A DNA stretch of 10,116 bases from Calditrichota bacterium. GTDB lineage: Bacteria; Zhuqueibacterota; Zhuqueibacteria; Residuimicrobiales; Krinioviventaceae. Below, in pieces: positions 1-7,253 of this stretch. Position 1 is the first letter of the stretch. Each line of letters begins with the position of its first letter. The DNA lies in contig RPQV01000079.1 of assembly GCA_003818595.1 (NCBI GenBank), forward strand, positions 1 through 10,116, given 5' to 3'. The position numbers and the translations under genes were made by a program. Under the pieces are notes generated by a model. The model saw nothing but the letters and a program-made list of their open reading frames with translations, did not search any database and was not told the DNA's origin.

Positions 1-663
1 ATTTGACCCTTGTTTGGTGAGCATGGGTTCTGAAACACCGAATTGGTCAATACGATTGCGCAGGACTTCGAGTGTACGATCAACAGCGTCCTCGGCCTCT
101 CTTTTCAAATCTTCAACGATCTTGTCGTTGGTTTCACCTTTGCGGCCGAAATAACGGTTCATCTCAACATCACGTTCGCGAAAATTGTCGACCAGGACGA
201 CAAAAAAATCCAGACCTTCCTGCTCTACTTTTGCTTGTGATGCATCGATAATCTCATTGAGACGTTCATCCTGATTCTTTGCCAAGGTGCGCAATAATTT
301 GGGCAAATCAGCTTCATAAACCAGATAAGTTCCACCCTGAAGATCAAGTCCCAGCTTGATCGATCGGCGTTCAACTCGATTCACCTTATTGTTCAAAGAG
401 AGTAATTCTTTTGCAGCAGACAGAGTTTCCTGCTGGGGCGATGTCTCTCCGGCAACCTGATGGATTTTAGCCTCAAGATTGCCTTTAACAAGTCCCTCTT
501 CAATATCGCCTTTTGTAAGATTCGTCAGGGACTGAATTTTGTTCGTTTGCGCTATTTCTTTTTTCTGCAGGTCGCCGAATTGAAAAGTCGGATACAGTGA
601 ATAAACGGCTAAAATGAGCAGAATAAAGACAAAAATAGTTTTTGTAATCAAACCTTTTTGCAT
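1..663 (-). CDS. secD: Protein translocase subunit SecD, N-terminal part (cut by window edge)
   Basis: SecD works with SecF at the inner membrane and uses the proton motive force to help pull proteins through SecYEG. The 221 visible residues start MQKGLITKTIFVF. They contain one membrane segment (about residues 9-25), a charged periplasmic stretch, the family hallmark GLDLQGG at 105-111, and LEVLRNRIDQFGVSEP at 198-213, which is typical of the first periplasmic (P1) region. The reading frame is open to base 1, so the rest of P1 and the remaining membrane segments lie outside the window. The ATG at 663-661 is supported by GGAGGA at 673-678, nine bases upstream, and by a promoter at 714-742. 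The identification rests on the motifs and is secure. secF cannot be seen. Confidence 0.95.
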   Translation of the reverse strand, partial: MQKGLITKTIFVFILLILAVYSLYPTFQFGDLQKKEIAQTNKIQSLTNLTKGDIEEGLVKGNLEAKIHQVAGETSPQQETLSAAKELLSLNNKVNRVERRSIKLGLDLQGGTYLVYEADLPKLLRTLAKNQDERLNEIIDASQAKVEQEGLDFFVVLVDNFRERDVEMNRYFGRKGETNDKIVEDLKREAEDAVDRTLEVLRNRIDQFGVSEPMLTKQGSN

Positions 664-672
664 AAATTGGAT

Positions 673-678
673 TCCTCC
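673..678 (-). promoter_or_regulatory. Ribosome binding site of secD
   Basis: GGAGGA on the minus strand lies nine bases before the ATG at 663-661. It is a strong Shine-Dalgarno match and fixes the secD start. Confidence 0.8.
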
Positions 679-713
679 GAGCAGGATTGTGGTAAGAAAA
701 GATACAACCTGAA

Positions 714-742
714 AATATAGCTTATTATAATGAAAATGTCAA
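714..742 (-). promoter_or_regulatory. Housekeeping-sigma-like promoter of secD
   Basis: Read on the minus strand, TTGACA (737-742) is followed after exactly 17 bases by TATATT (714-719). The -35 is a perfect match to the usual consensus and the -10 matches in five of six positions. It predicts transcription starting near 707 and a leader of about 45 bases before secD. The element lies inside the leader of the divergent nhaC gene, so the two genes share one short control region. Confidence 0.65.
726..731 (+). promoter_or_regulatory. Possible -10 element of nhaC
   Basis: TATAAT occurs on the plus strand 33 bases before the nhaC ATG. It is part of the self-complementary ATTATAAT at 724-731, so the same hexamer also reads on the minus strand. 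No good -35 is visible at 16-18 bases upstream (TACAAC at 703-708 is a poor match), so the call is weak. Confidence 0.3.
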
Positions 743-764
743 ACAAAAATTCAGAAAGAATACA

Positions 765-2207
765 ATGTCCCACTCAGGAACTCGACATCCCACTCTTTGG
801 CAGGCGCTGCTGCCGGTATTGATAATGATAGTACTGCTTGCGCTTACCTTGGTCAAATATCAGGGCACGCCACACCTGCCTTTAATCGGCGCCAGTGCAG
901 CAGCATCATTTATGGGCTTATATTTAGGTTACACATGGAAGCAGATTGAAGAGGGTATAATCGACGGTATTCTGATTGCGCTGCAAGCCTGCCTCATCCT
1001 TTTGATTATCGGCATTCTCATCGGCGCATGGATCTCCGGCGGTATTGTTCCAACCATGATCTATTATGGTCTGCAAATTCTCTCGCCATCTGTCTTCCTG
1101 CCGGCAACTTTCATTATCTGTTCTGTCGTCTCTCTGGCGACCGGCAGTTCCTGGTCGACTGCTGGTACTGTCGGGATTGCCCTGATCGGCGTTGGAAAGG
1201 GCTTGGGAATTCCTCTGCCAATGGTCGCAGGGGCTATTATTTCAGGTTCCTATTTCGGGGATAAAATGTCGCCGCTCTCTGACACCACAAATCTCGCACC
1301 TGCGGTTGCGGGAACAGACCTCTTCAGCCATGTTCGACATATGATTTATACAACCGGCCCCAGCACTTTGATTGCCCTGATTTTGTACAGCATTATTGGT
1401 TGGCATTTCCGACAGGGGGCAATGCAGCAGGAAACAATCGATCAGATCCTGAACGCCATTCGCCAGCACTTTTTCATATCACCGTTTTTGCTTGTCCCGA
1501 CATTGCTGGTCATTCTGATGGTACTCCTGCGTATTCCTGCCCTGCCCGCATTACTTGCCGGAGGTCTGATCGGCATGTTATGTGCGCTCTTTTTCCAGCA
1601 CACTCCCATCAAAGAGATTTTATCAGCAGCACAAAACGGATATATCTGTCAAACCGGTGTCGCCGCTGTTGATGATCTTCTCAGTCGAGGGGGGTTGGAA
1701 AGCATGCTCCCCACAATTGCTCTCATCATGTGCGCATTGTCATTCGGCGGCATATTGGAAAAAATCGGAATCCTCGCAGTGTTGGCTTCAGCCATTCTAA
1801 AGATTGCGCACAACACGGGAATGCTTGTTCTGTCGACGATTCTCACCTGCATCGGCATGAACATCATCGCTCCGGATCAATACCTTTCCATTGTGGTGCC
1901 GGGCCGAATGTATCGCAGCGCCTATGAGAGGTCGCACCTTAAAGCTAAAAATCTGTCGCGCGCCCTCGAAGACGCCGGCACCCTCTCCTCTCCCCTCATC
2001 CCCTGGAATACCTGCGGCGCCTACATGTGGGTCACTCTGGGGGTTCATCCATTTTCCTACCTTCCCTTTGCATTTTTAAATCTGATTAATCCATTGGTTT
2101 CCATAGTGCTGGCTTTCACTGGTCTCACCATGGAAAAGGAGCCGGAGGAAAATTTAAAAATAGTTAAAGAGTCTCAACAAAAAGATGCCGAGGGAAAGAG
2201 TAAATAG
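765..2207 (+). CDS. nhaC: Na+/H+ antiporter, NhaC family
   Basis: An inner-membrane secondary transporter that exchanges cytoplasmic Na+ for external H+ for pH and sodium homeostasis. The 480 residues, close to the usual length for the family, form about a dozen hydrophobic segments. Family signatures are seen in both halves: GSSWSTAGTVG at 127-137, GSYFGDKMSPLSDTTNLAP at 161-179, LLSRGG at 305-310, and EDAGTLSSPLIPWNTCG at 402-418. The last about 25 residues are a hydrophilic, lysine/glutamate-rich cytoplasmic tail. The ATG at 765 is the only sensible start but has only a weak AGAAAGAA upstream. The gene ends in TAG directly followed by in-frame TGA. Its last 54 bases overlap the convergent permease gene. 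NhaC proteins are sometimes specific for other cation or organic exchanges (for example the malate-lactate MleN branch), so the exact substrate is inferred. Confidence 0.93.
   Translation: MSHSGTRHPTLWQALLPVLIMIVLLALTLVKYQGTPHLPLIGASAAASFMGLYLGYTWKQIEEGIIDGILIALQACLILLIIGILIGAWISGGIVPTMIYYGLQILSPSVFLPATFIICSVVSLATGSSWSTAGTVGIALIGVGKGLGIPLPMVAGAIISGSYFGDKMSPLSDTTNLAPAVAGTDLFSHVRHMIYTTGPSTLIALILYSIIGWHFRQGAMQQETIDQILNAIRQHFFISPFLLVPTLLVILMVLLRIPALPALLAGGLIGMLCALFFQHTPIKEILSAAQNGYICQTGVAAVDDLLSRGGLESMLPTIALIMCALSFGGILEKIGILAVLASAILKIAHNTGMLVLSTILTCIGMNIIAPDQYLSIVVPGRMYRSAYERSHLKAKNLSRALEDAGTLSSPLIPWNTCGAYMWVTLGVHPFSYLPFAFLNLINPLVSIVLAFTGLTMEKEPEENLKIVKESQQKDAEGKSK
2154..2207. other. Antisense overlap of two coding 3' ends (nhaC / AEC permease)
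   Basis: The last 17 codons and stop of nhaC (plus) and the last 17 codons and stop of the permease (minus) use the same 54 bp. The nhaC side encodes a hydrophilic tail, the permease side the hydrophobic end LFNYF. No terminator hairpin is visible in the overlap or directly beyond either stop, so the two transcripts are expected to run into each other. Confidence 0.85.
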
Positions 2208-3104
2208 TGAAGCGATTGTCGATACCAGCACGATATTGCCCGCCAGTCGACCATTACTGCCCATCACCTCCGCCATTATATAGCTGGCGATTGCGGTTGG
2301 CGCCGCAAACATAAAGAAGAGAATTCCCAACTCTTGCCCCCGGAATCCCGCCAGTACAGCCGCGGCGACGCCGACGCACGGCATGATCACCAGTTTTATG
2401 ATCGTTGCAGCAATCGTCAATTTGCGGTCTTGACGAATACTATGGAAGCTGAGCGAGCTTCCCAGACTGATCAACGCCAGCGGCAATGTCAAAGCGGCAA
2501 GATATTGAATGGATTGAGAAAAAATGGGATGCAGGGGAATATCAAACAGTGAAAAAGGGAGCGCGCACAGTAAAGCCAAAATCAGGGGATTGGTCGCGAC
2601 CGTTTTCAGGATTCGTACAAATTCAATCTGTTTTTCCTGTTGCAGTGGGACTGTTAATGCGATGACAGAGAGAATATTATAGATCGGCATGATGATCGCC
2701 AGAACAATAGCAGCGCCGCCGAGTGCCTCTTCACCATAAGCATTGCGGACAAGTGCAAATCCCAAAATGGCAAAATTTCCGCGAAAACTGCCCTGGATGA
2801 ATGCGCCGCGGTCACGACCGTCATGACAAAGCCAGGCAGAAACAATCCAGGAAAATAAAAACATCACCAATAGAGAAATGACGACCAACAATACTTGTGA
2901 CGGGTGCAGAATTTCATTCAATGGGAAAGAAGATAATTCTTTGAAAATCATGGCAGGCAGGGCCACATTGAATACCACTTTAGAGGTTAAAGTATTAAAT
3001 TGTTCATTGACAATCCCGCGGCGTCTGAGGATGATGCCCAGGAATATGATGATGAAAACAGGTGCGACAACATTCCCGGCAAAAATGAGATTTGACACCA
3101 ACAC
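2154..3104 (-). CDS. Auxin efflux carrier (AEC) family permease
   Basis: A predicted inner-membrane transporter of the membrane-transport-protein family that includes plant PIN proteins and bacterial MdcF/MleP-type carboxylate carriers. The 316 residues form about ten membrane segments in two halves. The N-terminal FNVALPAMIF (45-54) corresponds to the conserved proline region of the first half, and GSFRGNFAILGFAL fits the family's conserved asparagine segment. The substrate cannot be told; small organic anions are usual. The start is chosen as GTG at 3104, one base after the TGA of the hydrolase gene (3108-3106); a second GTG at 3098 is an alternative and no ATG is available near the N-terminus. 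This points to expression by translational coupling at the end of the exbB-exbD-hydrolase unit. The 3' end overlaps nhaC by 54 bases in antisense. Confidence 0.88.
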   Translation of the reverse strand: MLVSNLIFAGNVVAPVFIIIFLGIILRRRGIVNEQFNTLTSKVVFNVALPAMIFKELSSFPLNEILHPSQVLLVVISLLVMFLFSWIVSAWLCHDGRDRGAFIQGSFRGNFAILGFALVRNAYGEEALGGAAIVLAIIMPIYNILSVIALTVPLQQEKQIEFVRILKTVATNPLILALLCALPFSLFDIPLHPIFSQSIQYLAALTLPLALISLGSSLSFHSIRQDRKLTIAATIIKLVIMPCVGVAAAVLAGFRGQELGILFFMFAAPTAIASYIMAEVMGSNGRLAGNIVLVSTIASLFTLSLGIFLLRLFNYF

Positions 3105-3105
3105 C

Positions 3106-6054
3106 TCACTGAAGAATTTTTTGCAGGTGAATAATCATCTCGGCGAGTTCTTTCCGTCTGAGATAGATAGGTTGCGGCGATTTATTAAAATCAATCAATG
3201 AACGCGAAATATCCTCCGGCACAATGAGCAATGCCTTCGCCTCCTGTATCAGCTTTGAATGACCCTTTTGGGCCTCCACCTGCCGTACGAGATATTGAAC
3301 CATCCACAAGTATTCGTAATCCTCCAACCCTTCGCGCAACATTTCCCAGCGAAAAGACGACACAGGCGCCTGAATGCACTTTATATTATTTTCAAACACA
3401 GCTTTTGGCGGATAAATGAGTCGTCCGTCGCCATTTCCCCAGTAGCTGATCTCCCCATGAGATGTTCCCTGACCGCTGCGATAACTCATGGGATCAAGAT
3501 AAGGATTCTGCAACAAGGGAGCGGGAAAAGCAACGGGACTGGTCCAATAATTGGCAGCCCATATCAGAATTCCATCGACATGATGTTGCCATGTCTGCCA
3601 AATCCAGGTGCGCAATTCAACTGCGGAATGATCAATAAACATCCCGACATAAGGCTCTTTGGGATTGGTGCAGATATACCACCAAAGCGATTCTCCCAAT
3701 TGCTGCCGTTGTACAGCGACTTCCGGTTGAAAACGATCTAAAATTGGGCACCATATGTCGACGGCACCATATAACTCAACTTCAGGTTGTTCTGTGAGCA
3801 TGCGCCGCAATTGAGGAGCAGCCTGATGAATTTTTGTCATGACTTGACGGATATAGGGATAATCTTTCGGCTCCGGTTCGTCGAACCAATAGAGATAGGC
3901 TTGCGACAGAGCTCCTAAATGAGACAGGTGTTCTCCCACTTGAGAACAATAACTTGAAAACAGACGATCATACTCCTTCGAATCTGATGAATAACCCGCC
4001 AAAGTTCGGGGTTGATGCGAAAAAACCGAACTCCAGCCAATCCCTTCCAACGTAAATCGAAAACTGTTGAAACCATATCCCCTGACATACCGTTCATAAC
4101 CCGCGTCAAAAACGCTGAAATCGATTTGCGCAGTCAAGGTTTCGGGATCGAATTTAGTTTTAACTGGGTGGAGCACCAAAGGATCAAAAGGAGAAATCCG
4201 ATGGCGTGCAAAATCCTGCAGATATAACTCTAAAACCTCATCAAGACGATCCTGATTGGCAAAATGATGATATCGTTGAATGAGCGAAGCATAGAGGCCG
4301 AAGGCTGTTTTCAGATGCGTTTCGTTCGGCAATGTAAAATCCCATACATGGAGCATCAAAGGCACCTGGATGACCTGGCCATCGATTTCAATCTGAATAT
4401 TGCCGCGATAATCACCTGCAGGTGATGAGGGGGGAATATAAGCTAATAGCCATATGGGATAATTGTGCGACTCTTGAAGTTTGAAGGAAGATTCGAGCGC
4501 CGGCAAAGGATCCGGCCACCATCCCAGCGATCCAAGTTTATCGGTTGGTGCTTTCACCCGAACATAATCCACTTGATAAAGCTTGATGTTATTCAACGGT
4601 AGTTTAGAGCCATCTTTTCGTTGAAACAAGCCGCATGTTACACGACATGCACCATGATTCCGTCGAGATCGCAAAATCAATTGGATCGGCTCGTATTCAT
4701 TCTTCGCCAACCATATCTCCATTTCCCGACGAGAGGCAGGAGCAGGGGGCTGCCGAAAACGGCCCACTTTGTGTGTTCCTTCGCACCACCATAAATCAAC
4801 ATCACCCACAGTATCAATATAATAGCCAAATTGGTCATCATCTAGAATAGGCGAATCAGTAAATACTTGATGATGAATTATTGACCCCATGTTCTGCTTA
4901 TGACCGATCGACATTTGGCGCAAATCATTCAATTGTCGAGCATCGATCTTGAGCCGTTTCTCATTGCCGGGCGTCAGGCTGACCTCTCGCGTTTCGGTTT
5001 GTCGGCCGAACAACCTAACGGTCATATTTTTTTCAGCGGCCACAGAATCGGAGAGCGAGAGATGGAGATATACATCTTTGTCTTCTTTTTCCCAAGAGAG
5101 TTGTAGTCCAGGGGAAATAGTTTGATCATGTAATAACAGTGTTTGGCCGCTAAAATGAGGAAATTTTCCCTGAATATCCGAATCGTAAGCATATTCATTG
5201 AATTGAAGGCGAGAATTCTGCCGGGCAGAGATGCGAATCCAGATCCCGACGGCCGGGAAAAGAGCATCGGGAAGTTTCCAGGAAAAACGACCGATCGAAG
5301 CACACTCACCCACTCTTTTCCAGACTCTGCCGTTGTTTGAAGCCTCGACATCAAGTCGTCCTGCCTCATAGTAAATGACATGAAGAGCGATCGTGCCGGC
5401 AAGCTGCCGCAAACGGCCACATTGATGGCGCAAAGTCAGGAACTTTCCACTGTAGAGGTCCCAGCGGTTGGTGTTGAAAGCCGCGTCAAATGCTTCGAGA
5501 CTGTTAACGGTATTTGAACTTATATTGTCGAATAAATAAAAGACATGATACCCCTGATCATCCAGCGATTCACCCTGCCCCAGGGAAAGATCTTCGCGCG
5601 TTTGGGGGACGGGTGTAACCGCGCAGAGTTCCACTTTACTGAATCTGCACTCTCCGAAGGCGCGCCATAATCCCAGACGTAAAAAATGCTGTCTGCCATC
5701 GTGCGGAGCGGTGAAATGAATCACCTGTTCCTTCCAAACCGAATCTGCTTTAATATCACTATTCATAAAATCGGTACCGACGAGTACAGCGTCGGCAGAG
5801 GAACCCGGCGAAAGTGCAAGTTTAACCGTGAGCTGATAAACAGTCCCTGGAGAAAATATCATGTTTTTCTTCCAGTATACGGCCTCCCCATCTCCATGAC
5901 CTTGTAAAGAAAGAAGAGTTTCCCCCGTTTGAGAGTCGATTACGCGTCGGCCATCATTGCCAATCAATTCCCAATCTTGAGTCCAATCAGCTCCCAACGC
6001 CTGGACGACGAGTGCCAACAGTAAAATGCCGGAAAAAGCAGACGATTTAAACAT
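3106..6054 (-). CDS. Exported multidomain glycoside hydrolase, GH123 / DUF4091 type
   Basis: A predicted secreted sugar hydrolase. Characterised GH123 enzymes are retaining beta-N-acetylgalactosaminidases with a substrate-assisted mechanism that use an adjacent Asp-Glu pair. Numbering from the ATG at 6054 (982 residues): signal peptide 1-22 (ILLLALVVQALGA before DWTQDW); a jelly-roll-like, possibly carbohydrate-binding region about 25-148; a second beta-rich region about 170-295 resembling an F5/8-type discoidin fold; a linker to about 435; a GH123-type N-terminal beta-sandwich about 442-574 (WLLAYIPPSSPAGDYRG); and the catalytic barrel about 579-919. The catalytic region contains YWFDEPEP with D725-E726 as the likely catalytic pair, WWYICTNPKEPYVGMFID at 791-808, GILIWAANYW at 828-837, and RWEMLREGLEDYEYLW near 902-917. 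Upstream in-frame TTG codons would add 16 polar residues before the signal peptide and overlap exbD, so ATG 6054 is preferred. Substrate specificity is inferred only from the family. It lies 16 bases after exbD and one base before the permease. Confidence 0.82.
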   Translation of the reverse strand: MFKSSAFSGILLLALVVQALGADWTQDWELIGNDGRRVIDSQTGETLLSLQGHGDGEAVYWKKNMIFSPGTVYQLTVKLALSPGSSADAVLVGTDFMNSDIKADSVWKEQVIHFTAPHDGRQHFLRLGLWRAFGECRFSKVELCAVTPVPQTREDLSLGQGESLDDQGYHVFYLFDNISSNTVNSLEAFDAAFNTNRWDLYSGKFLTLRHQCGRLRQLAGTIALHVIYYEAGRLDVEASNNGRVWKRVGECASIGRFSWKLPDALFPAVGIWIRISARQNSRLQFNEYAYDSDIQGKFPHFSGQTLLLHDQTISPGLQLSWEKEDKDVYLHLSLSDSVAAEKNMTVRLFGRQTETREVSLTPGNEKRLKIDARQLNDLRQMSIGHKQNMGSIIHHQVFTDSPILDDDQFGYYIDTVGDVDLWWCEGTHKVGRFRQPPAPASRREMEIWLAKNEYEPIQLILRSRRNHGACRVTCGLFQRKDGSKLPLNNIKLYQVDYVRVKAPTDKLGSLGWWPDPLPALESSFKLQESHNYPIWLLAYIPPSSPAGDYRGNIQIEIDGQVIQVPLMLHVWDFTLPNETHLKTAFGLYASLIQRYHHFANQDRLDEVLELYLQDFARHRISPFDPLVLHPVKTKFDPETLTAQIDFSVFDAGYERYVRGYGFNSFRFTLEGIGWSSVFSHQPRTLAGYSSDSKEYDRLFSSYCSQVGEHLSHLGALSQAYLYWFDEPEPKDYPYIRQVMTKIHQAAPQLRRMLTEQPEVELYGAVDIWCPILDRFQPEVAVQRQQLGESLWWYICTNPKEPYVGMFIDHSAVELRTWIWQTWQHHVDGILIWAANYWTSPVAFPAPLLQNPYLDPMSYRSGQGTSHGEISYWGNGDGRLIYPPKAVFENNIKCIQAPVSSFRWEMLREGLEDYEYLWMVQYLVRQVEAQKGHSKLIQEAKALLIVPEDISRSLIDFNKSPQPIYLRRKELAEMIIHLQKILQ

Positions 6055-6055
6055 T

Positions 6056-6073
6056 TGACAAGTGTGCTTGTCA
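6056..6073 (-). repeat. Perfect inverted repeat between exbD and hydrolase gene
   Basis: TGACAAG and CTTGTCA form a perfect 7-bp stem with a 4-base loop. In the transcript the exbD stop codon TGA is the first three bases of the 5' arm, and the 3' arm ends one base before the ATG of the hydrolase gene. No U-run follows, so it is not an intrinsic terminator. It is placed to hide the hydrolase start until a ribosome terminating on exbD melts it; that role is inferred. Confidence 0.6.
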
Positions 6074-6481
6074 CTTTTCTTCAATTCGGGTACCAATGAC
6101 AATTTTTGTCAGTCCGCTGCGTTTGGCAATATCCATCACTTCGACAATCAGTCCGTGGGGAGCGGTCTTGTCGGCTTTTAAAATCAGGGTTTTTTCGCTG
6201 ATATTCGGTATTTGAGCGGAAATCTCGGCTTTCAAGTTGTCAATAGGCACCCGTTTTTCTCCCAAAAAGATGTCTCCCTCTTTTGATACATAGAGAACAA
6301 GATTTTCTATTCGGGCAATTTCCTTTGATTGAATGGTCGGCAGCTCCAATTTCATTCCCGGCTGTTCAACAAAACTGGAAGTAACCATAAAGAAGATGAT
6401 CAAAATAAACATAACGTCGATCAGAGAAGTGATATTGATGGCTGTTCTATTTTTCTTATTTTCTTTGAACTGCATAACCAT
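6071..6481 (-). CDS. exbD: ExbD/TolR family biopolymer transport protein
   Basis: The periplasmic-facing subunit of a proton-driven inner-membrane motor that acts with ExbB and normally energises TonB or a related transducer. The 136 residues match the family length. A short basic cytoplasmic N-terminus (KENKKNR) is followed by NITSLIDVMFILIIFF at 16-31, one membrane helix carrying D22, the conserved proton-binding aspartate. The periplasmic domain runs from about 40 to 136 and shows the usual pattern with LVLYVSKEGDIFLGEKRV and LKADKTAPHGLIVEVMD. The ATG at 6481-6479 sits one base after the exbB TAG, consistent with coupled translation in fixed stoichiometry. No TonB or TolA gene follows; the next gene is a hydrolase. 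Which transducer it drives is unknown. Confidence 0.93.
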   Translation of the reverse strand: MVMQFKENKKNRTAINITSLIDVMFILIIFFMVTSSFVEQPGMKLELPTIQSKEIARIENLVLYVSKEGDIFLGEKRVPIDNLKAEISAQIPNISEKTLILKADKTAPHGLIVEVMDIAKRSGLTKIVIGTRIEEK

Positions 6482-6482
6482 T

Positions 6483-7106
6483 CTAATTTGTCAGTTGAAG
6501 GTGACGAATTTTATGGGTCAATCGGGTGGTATATTTTTCAATATCCATGATAAAATTCTCGGCGCGATTGGAAAAATAATTATACATGATCAATGCTGGG
6601 ATACCGATCACTAACCCGGTGACGGTGGTGATCAGCGCCTCGGAAATACCACCGGCCAGTAAGCTGGCTTGGCCGGTACCCTGCAGGGAAATTACCGAAA
6701 AAACTTTAATCATTCCCAGAACCGTTCCCAGCAGGCCCATCAGCGGGGCAACGCCGGCGACGGTTTCCAGTATCGGCAATCCTCGTTCCAGCGATCTCAC
6801 CTCCTGCCGACCCTGATCGGTCAACAGTTCGCGCATCTCTTCACTCGTCAAATCCATATTTTGCAGACTGGTGAGTATGATATTCGCAAAGGGACCTGAA
6901 TTCTTTTCGCAGATGGCGACCGCCAGCTGGATATCCTCCATTCGTCCAATTGATTCAACAACCGAAATAATTTCCGGAATTAAAATAGATTTCCGCTTCA
7001 GGCTCGCGAGCCGCTCAATGACAACTGCCAGTCCAATAACGGAAGACAGCAACAAGGGTATCATCATGATGCCGCCGCGAACCAGATATTCAATGACCCC
7101 AGACAT
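6483..7106 (-). CDS. exbB: ExbB/TolQ/MotA family proton channel protein
   Basis: The stator-forming partner of ExbD in an inner-membrane proton-driven motor. The 207 residues show three membrane helices: about 12-32 (MMIPLLLSSVIGLAVVIE), 113-135 and 157-178, with a cytoplasmic domain between the first and second. The second helix carries APLMGLLGTVLGMIKVF (120-136) including the conserved threonine T128. The third carries ALITTVTGLVIGIPAL with T161, matching the two polar positions that line the family's channel. The ATG at 7106 is supported by AAGG about seven bases upstream and by a promoter at 7154-7182, which makes exbB the first gene of a likely exbB-exbD-hydrolase-permease unit. The three helices and small size separate it from PorL of the type IX motor. 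Confidence 0.93.
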   Translation of the reverse strand: MSGVIEYLVRGGIMMIPLLLSSVIGLAVVIERLASLKRKSILIPEIISVVESIGRMEDIQLAVAICEKNSGPFANIILTSLQNMDLTSEEMRELLTDQGRQEVRSLERGLPILETVAGVAPLMGLLGTVLGMIKVFSVISLQGTGQASLLAGGISEALITTVTGLVIGIPALIMYNYFSNRAENFIMDIEKYTTRLTHKIRHLQLTN

Positions 7107-7153
7107 AGATTGCCTTTGACATGACTATTATTAGTGAGAGGGATAATTTAATC

Positions 7154-7182
7154 AAGATAGGTAGTATTTCTTAAAAGGGCAA
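7154..7182 (-). promoter_or_regulatory. exbB: Probable promoter of the exbB-exbD unit
   Basis: Read on the minus strand, TTGCCC (7177-7182) is followed after exactly 17 bases by TATCTT (7154-7159). Each hexamer matches the housekeeping consensus in four of six positions. The predicted start near 7147 gives a leader of about 40 bases before the exbB ATG. It has the same spacing as the secD promoter. It suggests that exbB onwards can be transcribed separately from the upstream barrel gene. Confidence 0.5.
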
Positions 7183-7253
7183 GAATTTTCGCTGCTCGGC
7201 ATTCAGGAATGATTGGAAAATCGAGACAAATCGGAAGGGTGATTTTGAATGTA

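Noticed and set aside
43..240. 65-codon plus-strand open frame at the left edge
   Set aside because: It is opposite the conserved LEVLRNRIDQFG part of secD.
664..764. A sodium- or pH-sensing riboswitch in front of nhaC
   Set aside because: The gap is only 101 bp, very A/T-rich, mostly upstream of the likely transcription start, and shows no stable paired structure.
3259..3741. 160-codon open frame on the plus strand
   Set aside because: It lies wholly opposite the conserved catalytic part of the hydrolase gene and its translation has no recognisable domain or start signal; it is a shadow frame.
5022..5420. 132-codon open frame on the minus strand
   Set aside because: It is another frame inside the hydrolase gene, whose own frame encodes consistent beta-rich domains through this part; no sign of a frameshift.
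6055..6102. Extended start of the hydrolase at an upstream in-frame TTG (6102)
   Set aside because: It would put 16 polar residues before the signal peptide and overlap the end of exbD; the ATG at 6054 gives a clean signal peptide at the N-terminus.
6071..7106. PorL-PorM (GldL-GldM), the motor of type IX secretion
   Set aside because: The sizes (207 and 136 residues), three helices with LLGTVLGM, and the NITSLIDVMFILIIFF helix are those of ExbB and ExbD; PorM is several times longer.
7183..7253. Intrinsic terminator after the barrel gene
   Set aside because: Only a 5-bp inverted repeat with a 2-base loop (CATTCCTGAATG) is present, without a U-run; too weak.
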